From Geodermatophilus normandii (GTDB lineage: Bacteria > Actinomycetota > Actinomycetes > Mycobacteriales > Geodermatophilaceae): a stretch of DNA of 64,000 bases. Location: NCBI RefSeq assembly GCF_003182485.1, contig NZ_QGTX01000001.1, positions 2,252,001 through 2,316,000 on the forward strand. Direction: 5' to 3'. The translations under genes and the position numbers were made by a program. This document shows positions 32,009 to 40,995 of the stretch, one piece after another (the stretch's first letter is position 1; each line of letters opens with the position of its first letter). A model generated the notes under the pieces. The model was given only the letters and a program-made list of their open reading frames with translations, was not told the origin of the DNA and searched no databases.

Positions 32009-32611
32009 TCAGCCCCGGGCGGCCCGCTGGGCGTGCACACCGCTGTGCGCCCCGGGCTCCCAGAGCACGTCGCCGTCCGGGTTGGCCTCGCGGGCGAGGA
32101 TGAACAGCAGGTCCGACAGCCGGTTGAGGTAGCGGGCGGTCTCGGGGTTGGTGCGCTCGCCGTCGGCCTCCAGCAGCGCCCACACGCTGCGCTCGGCGCG
32201 CCGGACGACCACCCGCGCCTGGTGCAGCAGCGCGGCGAGCGCCGTCCCGCCGGGCAGCACGAAGCTGGTCAGTGTCGGCAGGGCCTCGTTGTGCTCGTCG
32301 CAGGCCGCCTCGAGGCGCTGGGTGTAGGCCGCGGTCACGCGCAGCGGCGGGTGCGGGGGATCGGGCAGCACGGGCGTGGACAGGTCGGCGCCGACGTCGA
32401 AGAGGTCGTTCTGCACGCTGCGGACGAGGTCGACCGTCCCGGGGGACGGCGACCCCAGGGCCAGTGCCAGGCCCAGCACGCTGTTGGCCTCGTCGACGTC
32501 GGCGTAGGCGACCAGCCGGGGATCGGTCTTGGACACCCGGCTCATGTCGCCGAGGTGGGTCTGCCCGGCGTCCCCGGTCTTCGTGTAGATGCGCGTGAGC
32601 CGGACGGTCAT
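32009..32611 (-). CDS. cob(I)yrinic acid a,c-diamide / cob(I)alamin adenosyltransferase, PduO type
   Basis: Transfers the 5'-deoxyadenosyl group of ATP to cob(I)alamin, making coenzyme B12. 200 aa, PduO-type: N-terminal TRIYTKTGDAGQTHLGDMSRVSKTDPRLVAYADVDEANSVLG binds ATP, and RRAERSVWAL with LNRLSDLLFILAR is the second conserved block. The cofactor is needed by MeaA encoded 2 kb away and by methylmalonyl-CoA mutase. ATG at 32611 has TACGCT 6 bases upstream, a leaderless arrangement facing murA. Confidence 0.93.
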   Translation of the reverse strand: MTVRLTRIYTKTGDAGQTHLGDMSRVSKTDPRLVAYADVDEANSVLGLALALGSPSPGTVDLVRSVQNDLFDVGADLSTPVLPDPPHPPLRVTAAYTQRLEAACDEHNEALPTLTSFVLPGGTALAALLHQARVVVRRAERSVWALLEADGERTNPETARYLNRLSDLLFILAREANPDGDVLWEPGAHSGVHAQRAARG

Positions 32612-32617
32612 GACCGC

Positions 32618-32662
32618 AGCGTAGGGCGCTGCCCGGAGCGGTCCGCGCCACCGCCGTAGGGT
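32618..32662. promoter_or_regulatory. divergent leaderless promoters of the adenosyltransferase gene and murA
   Basis: On the minus strand TACGCT (32618-32623) lies 6 bases before the adenosyltransferase ATG; on the plus strand TAGGGT (32657-32662) lies 6 bases before the murA GTG. Only 57 bases separate the two start codons, and neither has a ribosome site. Confidence 0.5.
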
Positions 32663-32668
32663 GGCCCG

Positions 32669-33949
32669 GTGCAGTGCTTCGAGGTGACCGGCGGCACGGC
32701 CCTGACCGGACAGGTCCGGGTCACGGGGGCGAAGAACAGCGCGCTCAAGCTCATGGCGGCCGCGCTGCTGGCCGCCGGGCGGACGACGATCGACGAGGTC
32801 CCCGACATCCTCGACGTCGCGATCATGAGCGAGGTGCTGCGCCGCCTCGGCTGCGGCGTCACCTACGAGCGCTCCGGGAGGCCCGGCGGCGGGGGACGGG
32901 TCGTCGTCGACGTGCCGGAGGACCCCGACACCGAGACCGACTACGACCTGGTGCGCAAGATGCGCGCCTCCATCAGCGTGCTCGGCCCCCTGGTCGCCCG
33001 GCGCGGCAGCGCCCGGGTCGCCCTCCCCGGCGGGGACGCGATCGGCTCGCGCGGCCTGGACATGCACATCTCCGGCCTCGAGCGGCTCGGCGCCTCGATC
33101 CACAGCGAGCACGGCTTCCTCGTCGCGAGCGCCCCGAAGCTGCGGGGGACGTCGATCTGGCTGGACTTCCCGTCGGTCGGCGCCACCGAGAACCTGCTCA
33201 TGGCCGCGGTCCTCGCCGAGGGGACGACGGTCATCGACAACGCCGCCCGGGAGCCCGAGATCGTCGACATCTGCTCGATGCTCACCGCGATGGGCGCGCA
33301 CGTCGACGGCGCCGGCACCTCCACGCTCACCATCGAGGGCGTCGACTCCCTCGCCCCGGTCACCTACTCGACGGTGCCCGACCGCATCGTGGCCGGCACC
33401 TGGGCGATCGGCGCGGTGATGACCCGCGGCGACGTCGTGGTCGAGCGGGCCGTGCCCGAGCACCTCGCCGTCCCGCTGGACAAGCTGGTCAGCGCCGGCG
33501 CGACCGTCGAGGTGGTCGAGGACGGCATCCGGGTCGCGATGGACGAGCGCCCGCGCGGGGTCGACGTCGTCACGCTGCCCTTCCCCGGGTTCCCCACCGA
33601 CCTGCAGCCGATGGCGGTCGCCCTGGCCGCGGTGTCGACCGGCACGGCGCTGATCACCGAGAACGTCTTCGAGGGCCGGTTCATGTTCGTCAACGAGCTG
33701 GTCCGGCTCGGTGCCGACGTGCGCATCGACGGACACCACGCCGTCGTCCGCGGGCGCGAGCGGCTGTCGTCGGCGCCGGTGCTCGCCACCGACATCCGCG
33801 CCGGCGCCGGACTGGTGCTCGCCGGCCTGCTCACCGACGGCGTCACCGAGGTGCAGGACGTGCACCACGTCGACCGCGGCTATCCCGACTTCGTCGACCT
33901 GCTGCGCGGCCTCGGCGCCGAGATCCGGCGGATCGAGCGCCCCGACTGA
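32669..33949 (+). CDS. murA: UDP-N-acetylglucosamine 1-carboxyvinyltransferase
   Basis: Transfers enolpyruvate from PEP to UDP-GlcNAc, first committed step of peptidoglycan synthesis; cytosolic. 426 aa. The substrate Lys-Asn pair is in [13 protein letters not shown] (residues 19-31). The active-site loop reads [11 protein letters not shown] with Asp123 where fosfomycin-sensitive enzymes have Cys; the same change makes mycobacterial MurA resistant. GTG start with TAGGGT 6 bases upstream (leaderless). Confidence 0.96.
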   Translation: MQCFEVTGGTALTGQVRVTGAKNSALKLMAAALLAAGRTTIDEVPDILDVAIMSEVLRRLGCGVTYERSGRPGGGGRVVVDVPEDPDTETDYDLVRKMRASISVLGPLVARRGSARVALPGGDAIGSRGLDMHISGLERLGASIHSEHGFLVASAPKLRGTSIWLDFPSVGATENLLMAAVLAEGTTVIDNAAREPEIVDICSMLTAMGAHVDGAGTSTLTIEGVDSLAPVTYSTVPDRIVAGTWAIGAVMTRGDVVVERAVPEHLAVPLDKLVSAGATVEVVEDGIRVAMDERPRGVDVVTLPFPGFPTDLQPMAVALAAVSTGTALITENVFEGRFMFVNELVRLGADVRIDGHHAVVRGRERLSSAPVLATDIRAGAGLVLAGLLTDGVTEVQDVHHVDRGYPDFVDLLRGLGAEIRRIERPD

Positions 33950-33961
33950 GCGGGGGCCGGG

Positions 33962-34294
33962 CTACGCCGCCGGGAACGAGGCGGCCAGCTCGCGGGCGCG
34001 GGCGGCGTCCTCGGGGAAGACGAGGACGTCGGCGCGGTGGGCCTCGGGGAAGCGGATCGTCGAGCGGATCCCGGCGTCGGAGAGGACCGCGCGCAGCGCC
34101 AGCGCGGACTCCCGCCGGGACAGGGTGGCCACGCGGGTGAGCAGGCCGTCGTCGGACGGCGCGGGACGGCCCCGGCGCATCCCGCCGGTGGAGCTGCCGC
34201 CGAAGGCCCACCGCATGAACAGCACGAGCAGGACCATGACGACGATCGCGATGACCGGCCCGGCGATGTAGCTGAGACTGCCCGGCTGCAGCAT
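33962..34294 (-). CDS. single-helix membrane protein, function unknown
   Basis: 110 aa. Residues about 9-31 (YIAGPVIAIVVMVLLVLFMRW) form one membrane helix; the cytoplasmic part has a Gly/Arg linker and an alpha/beta segment (LALRAVLSDAGIRSTIRF, ADVLVFPEDAARARELAASF) that looks like a small DUF2007-type signal-transduction fold. ATG at 34294 has GAGGAGG 8 bases upstream, so the longer ATG at 34342 is rejected. Convergent with murA, divergent from meaA. Confidence 0.75.
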   Translation of the reverse strand: MLQPGSLSYIAGPVIAIVVMVLLVLFMRWAFGGSSTGGMRRGRPAPSDDGLLTRVATLSRRESALALRAVLSDAGIRSTIRFPEAHRADVLVFPEDAARARELAASFPAA

Positions 34295-34383
34295 CCCGAC
34301 CTCCTCGACCAGCGGCGTCCGGGCCGCTCCGGCCGGTCGCACACGATCGAGTGTGCCACCGCCGGAGCCCCCGGACCGGTGCG

Positions 34384-34410
34384 GCTACTGGCCAGTAGCG
34401 CCCCTACACT
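34384..34410 (+). promoter_or_regulatory. meaA promoter with palindromic operator
   Basis: GCTACTGGCCAGTAGC (34384-34399) is a perfect 16-bp palindrome ending 5 bases before the -10 box TACACT (34405-34410), which is 8 bases from the meaA ATG. A repressor bound there would cover the -35/-10 spacer. The core TACTGGCCAGTA fits a TetR-type TACYnnnnRGTA site and is shared in pattern with the ccr promoter. Confidence 0.55.
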
Positions 34411-34418
34411 CCGCTGGC

Positions 34419-36458
34419 ATGCCGTTCCCTTCATCGCCGAAGGACCGCGACCGCCCCTGGGTCATGCGCACCTACGCGGGGCACTCCTCGCCGGCCGAGT
34501 CCAACGCGCTCTACCGCCGGAACCTGGCGAAGGGGCAGACCGGCCTGTCGGTCGCGTTCGACCTGCCGACGCAGACCGGCTACGACCCCGACGACGAGCT
34601 CGCCGTCGGCGAGGTGGGCAAGGTCGGCGTCCCGGTGACCCACATCGGCGACATGCGGGCGCTCTTCGACGGCATCCCGCTCGACGAGATGAACACGTCG
34701 ATGACGATCAACGCCACCGCGATGTGGCTGCTCGCGCTCTACCAGGCGGTCGCCGAGGAGCACGGGCACGACGGCGCCACGCTCGCCGGGACGACGCAGA
34801 ACGACATCATCAAGGAGTACCTGTCGCGCGGGACCTACGTCTTCCCGCCCGGGCCCTCGATGCGGCTCATCACCGACATGGTGGCCTACACCGTCACGGC
34901 CATGCCGAAGTGGAACCCGATCAACATCTGCAGCTACCACCTGCAGGAGGCCGGGGCGACGCCGGTGCAGGAGATCGCCTACGCGATGAGCACCGCGATC
35001 GCCGTCCTGGACTCCGTGCGCGACTCCGGGCAGGTGCCGCAGGAGCGCTTCGGCGAGGTCGTCGCCCGCATCTCCTTCTTCGTCAACGCGGGCGTCCGCT
35101 TCGTCGAGGAGATGTGCAAGATGCGCGCCTTCACCCAGCTCTGGGACGAGCTGACCCAGGAGCGCTACGGCGTGCAGGACCCCAAGCACCGGCGGTTCCG
35201 CTACGGCGTGCAGGTCAACTCCCTGGGCCTGACCGAGGCGCAGCCGGAGAACAACGTCCAGCGCATCGTGCTGGAGATGCTCGCGGTCACGCTGTCCAAG
35301 GACGCCCGCGCCCGCGCGGTGCAGCTGCCGGCCTGGAACGAGGCGCTGGGGCTGCCCCGGCCGTGGGACCAGCAGTGGTCGCTGCGGCTGCAGCAGGTGC
35401 TGGCCTACGAGACCGACCTGCTCGAGTACGACGACCTGTTCACCGGGTCGGTGGTGGTGGAGCGGAAGGTCGCCGAGCTCGTCGAGGGCGCCCGCGCCGA
35501 GATCGCCCGGGTGCAGGAGATGGGCGGGGCGGTGGCCGCCGTCGAGTCCGGCTACATGAAGGGCCGGCTCGTCGGCTCGCTCGCCGAGCGGCGCCGCCGG
35601 ATGGAGAGCGGCGACGACGTCGTCGTCGGCGTGAACCGGTTCGACACCACCGAGCCCAACCCGCTCACCGCCGACCTCGACACCGCGATCATGGTGGTCG
35701 ACCCCGCCGTGGAGGCCGCGGCGCAGGAGGCCGTGCGGACGTGGCGCGCGCAGCGCGACCCGGAGCCGGTCGAGCGGGCGCTCGCGGCGCTGCGCGAGGC
35801 CGCCGGCAGCGACGTCAACCTGATGGAGGCGACGCTGCAGTGCGCCCGCGCGGGGGTGACGACGGGGGAGTGGGCCGGCGTGCTGCGCGAGGTGTTCGGC
35901 GAGTACCGGGCCCCCACGGGTGTCGCCGCGGCCGCCGGCAGCGGCGAGGCCGACGAGACGCTGGTGCGGGTGCGCGAGCGGGTGCGCGCCACGGGCGAGG
36001 AGCTCGGCGGCAGGCTGCGGTTCCTGGTCGGCAAGCCCGGCCTCGACGGGCACAGCAACGGCGCCGAGCAGATCGCCGTCCGCGCCCGCGACGCCGGGTT
36101 CGAGGTGGTCTACCAGGGCATCCGGCTCACGCCCGCGCAGATCGTGTCGGCCGCCGTCGAGGAGGACGTGCACGTGGTCGGGTTGTCGGTGCTGTCCGGT
36201 TCCCACCTGCAGGTGGTCCCGGCGGTGCTGCAGGGCCTGCGCGAGGCCGGGCTGGACGACGTCCCCGTGGTGGTCGGCGGGATCATCCCCGACAGCGACG
36301 CCCGCCGGCTGCGCGAGCAGGGCGTGGCGCGGGTCTTCACGCCCAAGGACTTCGGGCTCAACGACATCATGGGCCAGGTCGTCGACGTCGTCCGCGAGGC
36401 CCACGGCCTCGACGAGGAGGCCAACGGCCTGGACGAGAAGGTGCCGGCGACCGTCTAG
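34419..36458 (+). CDS. meaA: MeaA, ethylmalonyl-CoA mutase (B12-dependent)
   Basis: Coenzyme B12 mutase of the methylmalonyl-CoA mutase family, 679 aa. The opening RTYAGHSSPAESNALYRRN and SVAFDLPTQTGYDPD, with HIGDMRALFDGIPLDEMNTSMTINATA, match the MeaA/Ecm branch rather than the standard large mutase subunit (YAGFST, DLATHRGYD). Catalytic barrel to about residue 520, then a B12 domain with D543-G-H545-SNG, VLSGSH and VGGIIP. Ecm turns ethylmalonyl-CoA into methylsuccinyl-CoA in the ethylmalonyl-CoA pathway. ATG at 34419 follows a TACACT box by 8 bases. MeaB, the adenosyltransferase and Ccr are encoded nearby. Confidence 0.9.
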   Translation: MPFPSSPKDRDRPWVMRTYAGHSSPAESNALYRRNLAKGQTGLSVAFDLPTQTGYDPDDELAVGEVGKVGVPVTHIGDMRALFDGIPLDEMNTSMTINATAMWLLALYQAVAEEHGHDGATLAGTTQNDIIKEYLSRGTYVFPPGPSMRLITDMVAYTVTAMPKWNPINICSYHLQEAGATPVQEIAYAMSTAIAVLDSVRDSGQVPQERFGEVVARISFFVNAGVRFVEEMCKMRAFTQLWDELTQERYGVQDPKHRRFRYGVQVNSLGLTEAQPENNVQRIVLEMLAVTLSKDARARAVQLPAWNEALGLPRPWDQQWSLRLQQVLAYETDLLEYDDLFTGSVVVERKVAELVEGARAEIARVQEMGGAVAAVESGYMKGRLVGSLAERRRRMESGDDVVVGVNRFDTTEPNPLTADLDTAIMVVDPAVEAAAQEAVRTWRAQRDPEPVERALAALREAAGSDVNLMEATLQCARAGVTTGEWAGVLREVFGEYRAPTGVAAAAGSGEADETLVRVRERVRATGEELGGRLRFLVGKPGLDGHSNGAEQIAVRARDAGFEVVYQGIRLTPAQIVSAAVEEDVHVVGLSVLSGSHLQVVPAVLQGLREAGLDDVPVVVGGIIPDSDARRLREQGVARVFTPKDFGLNDIMGQVVDVVREAHGLDEEANGLDEKVPATV

Positions 36459-36534
36459 CCGGAGGACCCCTGCTCCCCACCCCTCGCAGGCGCGGGGCGG
36501 TGCCCGGCAGGGTGCCGGGAGCGGCCGGAGACGG

Positions 36535-37731
36535 TCAGCCCACGGGCGCCGGGCGGCCGAACAGGTGGCCCTGGCCGTAGCGGACCCCCCGGGCGACGAG
36601 GGCGTCCCGCTCGGCCGGGGTCTCGATGCCCTCGGCCACCAGCCGGGCCCCGGTCTCGGCGGCGAAGGCCACCATGGCGGCGGTCATGGCCTGCCGGGCC
36701 GGGTCGGTGTCGACCCCGCTCACCAGCGCGATGTCGAGCTTGATGGTGTCCGGGCACAGCCGCAGGATGTGCCGCAGGCTGGCGTAGCCGGCGCCGGCGT
36801 CGTCGATGCTCAGCCGGACGCCGGCCGCGCGCAGCGGCTCGAGCGCGGTGAGGACCGGTGCGTAGTCCTCGATCGGCGAGTGCTCGGTGATCTCCACGGT
36901 GAGCGCCGTCGAGCGGGCGCCGTCGAGGAGCACCGCGGCCACCTCGGGGGACAGCAGCGCGCCGGGGGACAGGTTGACCGCCAGGCGCAGGCCCCGCGGC
37001 AACCGGACGGCGGCCGCCAGCGCCGACCGGACGGCCAGCAGCTCCAGCTCCACCCCCAGGCCCACGGCGGCGGCGTCGGCGAACAGCCCGGCCGGGCCCT
37101 CGTCGTGCCCCGGGAAGCGGGACAGGGCCTCGTGGGCGACGACGGTGCCGGTGCGCATGTCCACGACCGGCTGCACGTGCACGGTGACCGCACCCCGGTC
37201 GAGGACCTGGCGGACGCGGGTGCGGCGGGCGGCGAGCTCGGCCTCGGCGAGCTCCTCGGCGGCCATCCGGTCACCGATCAGCTCGGCCAGCATCTCCACC
37301 GTGCGCACCGAGGAGCCGTCGAGCTGCTCGCCGGCGTCCCGGCTGATGCAGCACAGCATCCCCACCGGGCGCCGGTCCGGGCTGCGCACCGGTGCCCCGA
37401 CGTAGGAACCGATCCCCAGCTGCCCGGTGACGGCGAGGTCGCGGGTGAGCGGGTTGCGGGCGGCCGCGGTGACCACCGGCGGCAGCTGCCCGGACAGCAC
37501 CCGCACGCAGAACGACTCCTCCAGCGGCATCGACATGCCCTCCGAGACGCCCATCGCGTCCAGCTCGCCGGTGGCCGAGGCGATCTCCTGGCGGTCCTCG
37601 GTGAAGACCGACAACCAGGCGACGTCCATCCCGAGCCGGGCGCGCGCGAGGTCGAGGAGGCCGTGCACCCAGTCGTCGGCGCCGTCGGCGGTCGGCACGC
37701 GGGCGGTCGGAGCGGACCGTGGTGCTGCCAC
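36535..37731 (-). CDS. GAF-EAL cyclic-di-GMP phosphodiesterase
   Basis: Cytosolic c-di-GMP hydrolase with a sensory module. Residues about 20-160 form a GAF domain (LPPVVTAAARNPLTRD, SYVGAPVRSPDRRPVGMLCCIS); residues about 175-398 form an EAL domain. The EAL glutamate is Glu201 (AHEAL), followed by VNLSP, EITEHS, DDAGAGYASL, TIKLD, EGIET and QGHLFGRP, so all metal and catalytic positions appear intact. No GGDEF domain. GTG at 37731 has GAGGA 7 bases upstream; an adjacent GTG at 37737 is possible. Ligand of the GAF domain unknown. Confidence 0.88.
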   Translation of the reverse strand: MAAPRSAPTARVPTADGADDWVHGLLDLARARLGMDVAWLSVFTEDRQEIASATGELDAMGVSEGMSMPLEESFCVRVLSGQLPPVVTAAARNPLTRDLAVTGQLGIGSYVGAPVRSPDRRPVGMLCCISRDAGEQLDGSSVRTVEMLAELIGDRMAAEELAEAELAARRTRVRQVLDRGAVTVHVQPVVDMRTGTVVAHEALSRFPGHDEGPAGLFADAAAVGLGVELELLAVRSALAAAVRLPRGLRLAVNLSPGALLSPEVAAVLLDGARSTALTVEITEHSPIEDYAPVLTALEPLRAAGVRLSIDDAGAGYASLRHILRLCPDTIKLDIALVSGVDTDPARQAMTAAMVAFAAETGARLVAEGIETPAERDALVARGVRYGQGHLFGRPAPVG

Positions 37732-37790
37732 GGGCACATCCTCGCGGCTGGCGGCGCCCTTGCCCAGGGGTTGCGGAACGACCGCGTACG

Positions 37791-38516
37791 TCAGAGGCGG
37801 GGGCCGAAGCGGACGTCGACGCCCGGGGAGAACAGCACGCTGTCGGGCGGCCCCCCGAGCCCGGGCAGGCCCGCCGCGGCCAGCAGGTCGCCGTCCCAGG
37901 TCAGCAGCTCGGCGGAGTGCAGCGGCCAGGCCGGGTGCTCGTTGGGCCAGTAGCGGGTGCGGCCGCACGCGGTCTGGTGCAGGCCCCAGCGGCCGGTGAG
38001 GAAGCGCTCGACCGGGCCGGGATCGGTCAGTCGCGCGCCCACCCGCAGCTCGATGCGGCCGCCGGCGCCGCGCGGCCCGGGCCAGCGCCGGCGGGAGGTG
38101 TAGGTCAGCCGGTCGCCGTCGCGGTCGAACCGCATCCGCGACCACAGGTACGGCAGCCCCGCGGCCCGGGCGACGAGCACGGGCAGCAGCCGGTCGGCGT
38201 CCAGGGACCGGAACACGACGCCGCGGCGGCCGGAGGCGTCCACGGAGTACAGCCGCACGTTGGTCTCGAGGAACGAGCCGACCCAGGGCAGGCCCGGGGA
38301 GCCGAGGACACCGATGCGGCGCATGCGGAAGGGCACGAGACCGACCCAGGTGCGCCCGTCCGGCGTCGTGTCCGGCCGGGTGCCCGGCGGCAGCAGCGGC
38401 GCGGCGACGGCGGGGTCGACCGCCCAGTGCACGAAGGCGACGTCGCGCCAGCCCTGGCTGAACAGCGTCCGGCCGGCGGGGCGCGGCGCGGTGTCGGTGA
38501 CCTCCTCGGCGTCCAC
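37791..38516 (-). CDS. DUF2071 domain-containing protein (YqjF-like)
   Basis: About 241 aa, single DUF2071 domain: FSQGWRDVAFVHWAVDP, LLPPGTRPDTTPDGRTWVGLVPFRMR, SFLETNVRLYS and RGVVFRSLDADRLLPV are typical of this acetoacetate-decarboxylase-like fold family. No membrane helix. GTG at 38516 has GGAG close upstream. Function unknown. Divergent from the enoyl-CoA hydratase gene. Confidence 0.82.
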   Translation of the reverse strand: MDAEEVTDTAPRPAGRTLFSQGWRDVAFVHWAVDPAVAAPLLPPGTRPDTTPDGRTWVGLVPFRMRRIGVLGSPGLPWVGSFLETNVRLYSVDASGRRGVVFRSLDADRLLPVLVARAAGLPYLWSRMRFDRDGDRLTYTSRRRWPGPRGAGGRIELRVGARLTDPGPVERFLTGRWGLHQTACGRTRYWPNEHPAWPLHSAELLTWDGDLLAAAGLPGLGGPPDSVLFSPGVDVRFGPRL

Positions 38517-38574
38517 CGCTCCAGCGTCCCAGCGACCGTGGCGCCGGGCCGCCGGGCGTGGTGAGGTCGGCTGC

Positions 38575-39348
38575 ATGACCGCAGAGGGTGCACCCCGCGT
38601 CGAGCGGGACGGCGACGTCGTCCGCATCACCATGTGCCGCCCGCAGCGGCGCAACGCGCTGTCCCGGGAGCACCTCGGCCAGTTGCTGGCCGCCGTCACC
38701 GACGCGGGGGAGAGCGACGCCGCCGGCATCGTCCTCGGTGCGGAGGGGCCGGTGTTCAGCGCCGGGCACGACTTCGCCGACGTCCTCGACGCGCCGGTGC
38801 GCGACGTGCGCAGCCTGCTGGCGCTGTGCACCGAGCTGATGCGGACGCTGCAGGAGGTGCCGCAGGTCGTCGTCGCGCGGGTGCACGCGCTGGCCACCGC
38901 GGCCGGGTGCCAGCTCGTCGCCTCGTGCGACCTCGCGGTGGCCGCGGAGTCGGCCGGCTTCGCCGCCCCGGGCGGCAAGGGCGGCTGGTTCTGCCACACG
39001 CCGATGGTCGCGATCGCCCGCAACGTCGGCCGCAAGCGGGCCATGGAGCTGGCACTCACCGGCGACGTGATCGACGCGCGCACGGCCCTGGACTGGGGGC
39101 TGGTCAACCGCGTCGTGCCCGACGGCGAGCTCGACGCCGCCGTCGACGACCTGATGGCCCGGGCCACGCGCGGCTCGCGGGCGAGCAAGGCGTGGGGCAA
39201 GCAGACGATGTACGCCCAGCTCGACCGGCCCGAGCGGGACGCCTACGCCGTCGCCGTCGAGGTGATGGCCGGCGCCAGCCAGCTCGACGGCGCCCGCGAG
39301 GGCATGCGCTCGTTCCTGGAGAAGCGTCGGCCGGTCTGGACCGACTGA
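38575..39348 (+). CDS. enoyl-CoA hydratase/isomerase family protein
   Basis: Crotonase-fold enzyme, 257 aa, acting on acyl-CoA. The first oxyanion segment is VFSAGHDFADVL and the second LATAAGCQLVASCDLAVAAESAGFAAPGGKGGWFCHTP. The usual second catalytic Glu (in GxGGGxE/D) is replaced: the stretch reads AAPGGKGGWF, so the reaction may not be simple hydration. It resembles ECHDC3-like proteins. It lies between EMC-pathway genes but is not co-transcribed with them. ATG lacks a good ribosome site. Confidence 0.83.
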   Translation: MTAEGAPRVERDGDVVRITMCRPQRRNALSREHLGQLLAAVTDAGESDAAGIVLGAEGPVFSAGHDFADVLDAPVRDVRSLLALCTELMRTLQEVPQVVVARVHALATAAGCQLVASCDLAVAAESAGFAAPGGKGGWFCHTPMVAIARNVGRKRAMELALTGDVIDARTALDWGLVNRVVPDGELDAAVDDLMARATRGSRASKAWGKQTMYAQLDRPERDAYAVAVEVMAGASQLDGAREGMRSFLEKRRPVWTD

Positions 39349-39427
39349 GCAAGGACCCCGTCCTCCCCGTCCTTCGCAGGCTCAGGCCGGGACCCGGGAC
39401 GGGGCCGGACCGACCGGAGGGAACCCG

Positions 39428-40258
39428 CTACCCCAGGTCGGCGCAGCCGGACTCGTGGGGGAGGACCGGCCGGAAGGCGATCGACCACCGGGCGCCGTCC
39501 GGGGTGACCCACGGCGTCTGCACGCTGGCGGAGGCCGCGGCGGCGAGGACGTCGGCCGCCTGCTGCCCGGTGGCGCTCACGCAGCTGATCCCCGGGCCGA
39601 CCGGCGTGCCCGGCAGCTCCGGTCCCGGCCAGGCGACGTCGGGCTGCGGCAGCTCGGGGTCGCCGCCGCGGTGGGGCGCGACGACCGCGGCGACCGTCTG
39701 CGGCACGTAGGCCTCGGCCGGCGCGGTGAGCCCGGTCAGCTCGTCCTGCAGGGCGCGCAGCCGCCCACGGGCCTCGGCCTGCTCGGCGGGGAGCGTGTCG
39801 TCGGGGGTCTCGGCCAGCGCGTACACCTCGCGGACCGCGGTGCCCTCGTCGGTGGTGAGCGTGAAGCGGGTGGTGGGCGCGTCGGCCACCGGCGGCTCGC
39901 CGAGGTCGCCGTCCTCGGTCACGCCGGCCTCGACCGCGCGGTCGACCAGGGCGCGCACGGTGGCCTCGTCGACCTGCTGCACCTGCACGCTGGGCAGCGC
40001 CGGTGGCGGCCAGATCTCGATCTGCGGGCCCTGGGTCAGCACCCGCCCGTCGCCGTAGACGGTGACCAGCGGGAGCCGGGTGGCCAGCTCCTCCGGTGTG
40101 GTGAAGCCGCCGGTGTGGGCGACCTGCAGCACGAGCCCGGAGGGCAGCGGTGCCGCCGGCGACGGGGAGCCCGCGCCGGCCCCGTCCCGCGCGCAGCCGG
40201 CCAGGCCCAGCGCGAGGACCAGCACGGCGGCCGCGCGCACCGTCGACGTCGTCGTCAC
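39428..40258 (-). CDS. putative lipoprotein, function unknown
   Basis: 276 aa with a lipoprotein signal: basic start, hydrophobic VLVLALGLAGC with lipobox LAGC (Cys22), then an Ala/Gly/Pro/Ser linker. The mature part has beta-rich VLQVAHTGGFTTPEELATRLPLVTVYGDGRV and a C-terminal Cys pair (GISCVSATG, SGCADLG) that may form a disulphide outside the cell. GTG start with AGGA upstream. Not recognised as a named family. Divergent from nucS. Confidence 0.75.
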   Translation of the reverse strand: MTTTSTVRAAAVLVLALGLAGCARDGAGAGSPSPAAPLPSGLVLQVAHTGGFTTPEELATRLPLVTVYGDGRVLTQGPQIEIWPPPALPSVQVQQVDEATVRALVDRAVEAGVTEDGDLGEPPVADAPTTRFTLTTDEGTAVREVYALAETPDDTLPAEQAEARGRLRALQDELTGLTAPAEAYVPQTVAAVVAPHRGGDPELPQPDVAWPGPELPGTPVGPGISCVSATGQQAADVLAAAASASVQTPWVTPDGARWSIAFRPVLPHESGCADLG

Positions 40259-40309
40259 GGTCCTGCGACGCGTGACCGGGCTCGGCGGTTCCCGCCGTGA
40301 CCCGACCGG

Positions 40310-40315
40310 TACCGT
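40310..40315 (+). promoter_or_regulatory. -10 box for leaderless nucS mRNA
   Basis: TACCGT lies 8 bases before the nucS GTG at 40324; no ribosome site is present in between. Confidence 0.4.
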
Positions 40316-40323
40316 CGGCGCCC

Positions 40324-40995
40324 GTGCGCCTGGTCATCGCCCGTTGCTCGGTCGACTACATCGGGCGGCTGACCGCCCACCTGCCCATGGCCGCGCGGCT
40401 GCTGCTGGTCAAGGCCGACGGCTCGGTGTCGGTGCACGCCGACGACCGGGCCTACAAGCCGCTGAACTGGATGAGCCCGCCCTGCACGCTGAAGGACGAG
40501 CTCGTCGACGGCGCGGGGACCTGGACGGTCACCAACAAGGCCGGTGAGCAGCTGGTCATCACCATCGAGTCGGTCGAGCACGACTCCGCGCACGAGCTCG
40601 GCGTCGACCCCGGCCTGCAGAAGGACGGCGTCGAGGCCGAGCTGCAGCGGCTGCTCGCGCTGCACGTGGAGACGTTCGGGCAGGGCTGGCAGCTCGTCCG
40701 CCGCGAGTACCCGACGGCGATCGGCCCGGTCGACCTGCTCTGCCGCGACGCCGAGGGCCGCACCGTGGCGGTGGAGATCAAGCGGCGGGGGGAGATCGAC
40801 GGCGTCGAGCAGCTGACCCGCTACCTCGAGCTGCTCAACCGCGACCCGCTGCTCGCGCCGGTGAAGGGCGTGTTCGCGGCGCAGGAGATCAAGCCGCAGG
40901 CGAAGGTGCTCGCACAGGACCGCGGCATCGACTGCGTGACGGTCGACTACGCCGTCCTCAAGGGCACCGACGACCCCTCGCAGCGGCTGTTCTAG
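40324..40995 (+). CDS. nucS: endonuclease NucS (EndoMS), mismatch repair nuclease
   Basis: Mismatch-specific nuclease that replaces MutS/MutL repair in actinobacteria, cutting both strands at G-T, G-G and T-T mismatches with help from the sliding clamp. 223 aa, the usual actinobacterial length. RecB-like catalytic residues Asp137 (GPVDLLC), Glu151 and Lys153 (AVEIKRRG) have the 14- and 2-residue spacing of the archaeal enzyme (D160, E174, K176). Earlier in-frame ATG/GTG at 40297 is rejected since family members start [16 protein letters not shown]. Confidence 0.95.
   Translation: MRLVIARCSVDYIGRLTAHLPMAARLLLVKADGSVSVHADDRAYKPLNWMSPPCTLKDELVDGAGTWTVTNKAGEQLVITIESVEHDSAHELGVDPGLQKDGVEAELQRLLALHVETFGQGWQLVRREYPTAIGPVDLLCRDAEGRTVAVEIKRRGEIDGVEQLTRYLELLNRDPLLAPVKGVFAAQEIKPQAKVLAQDRGIDCVTVDYAVLKGTDDPSQRLF

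Noticed and set aside
39355..39404. Possible terminator between the enoyl-CoA hydratase and lipoprotein genes
   Set aside because: CCCCGTCC and GGACGGGG pair over only 8 bases with a 33-base loop; too weak to list as a feature.
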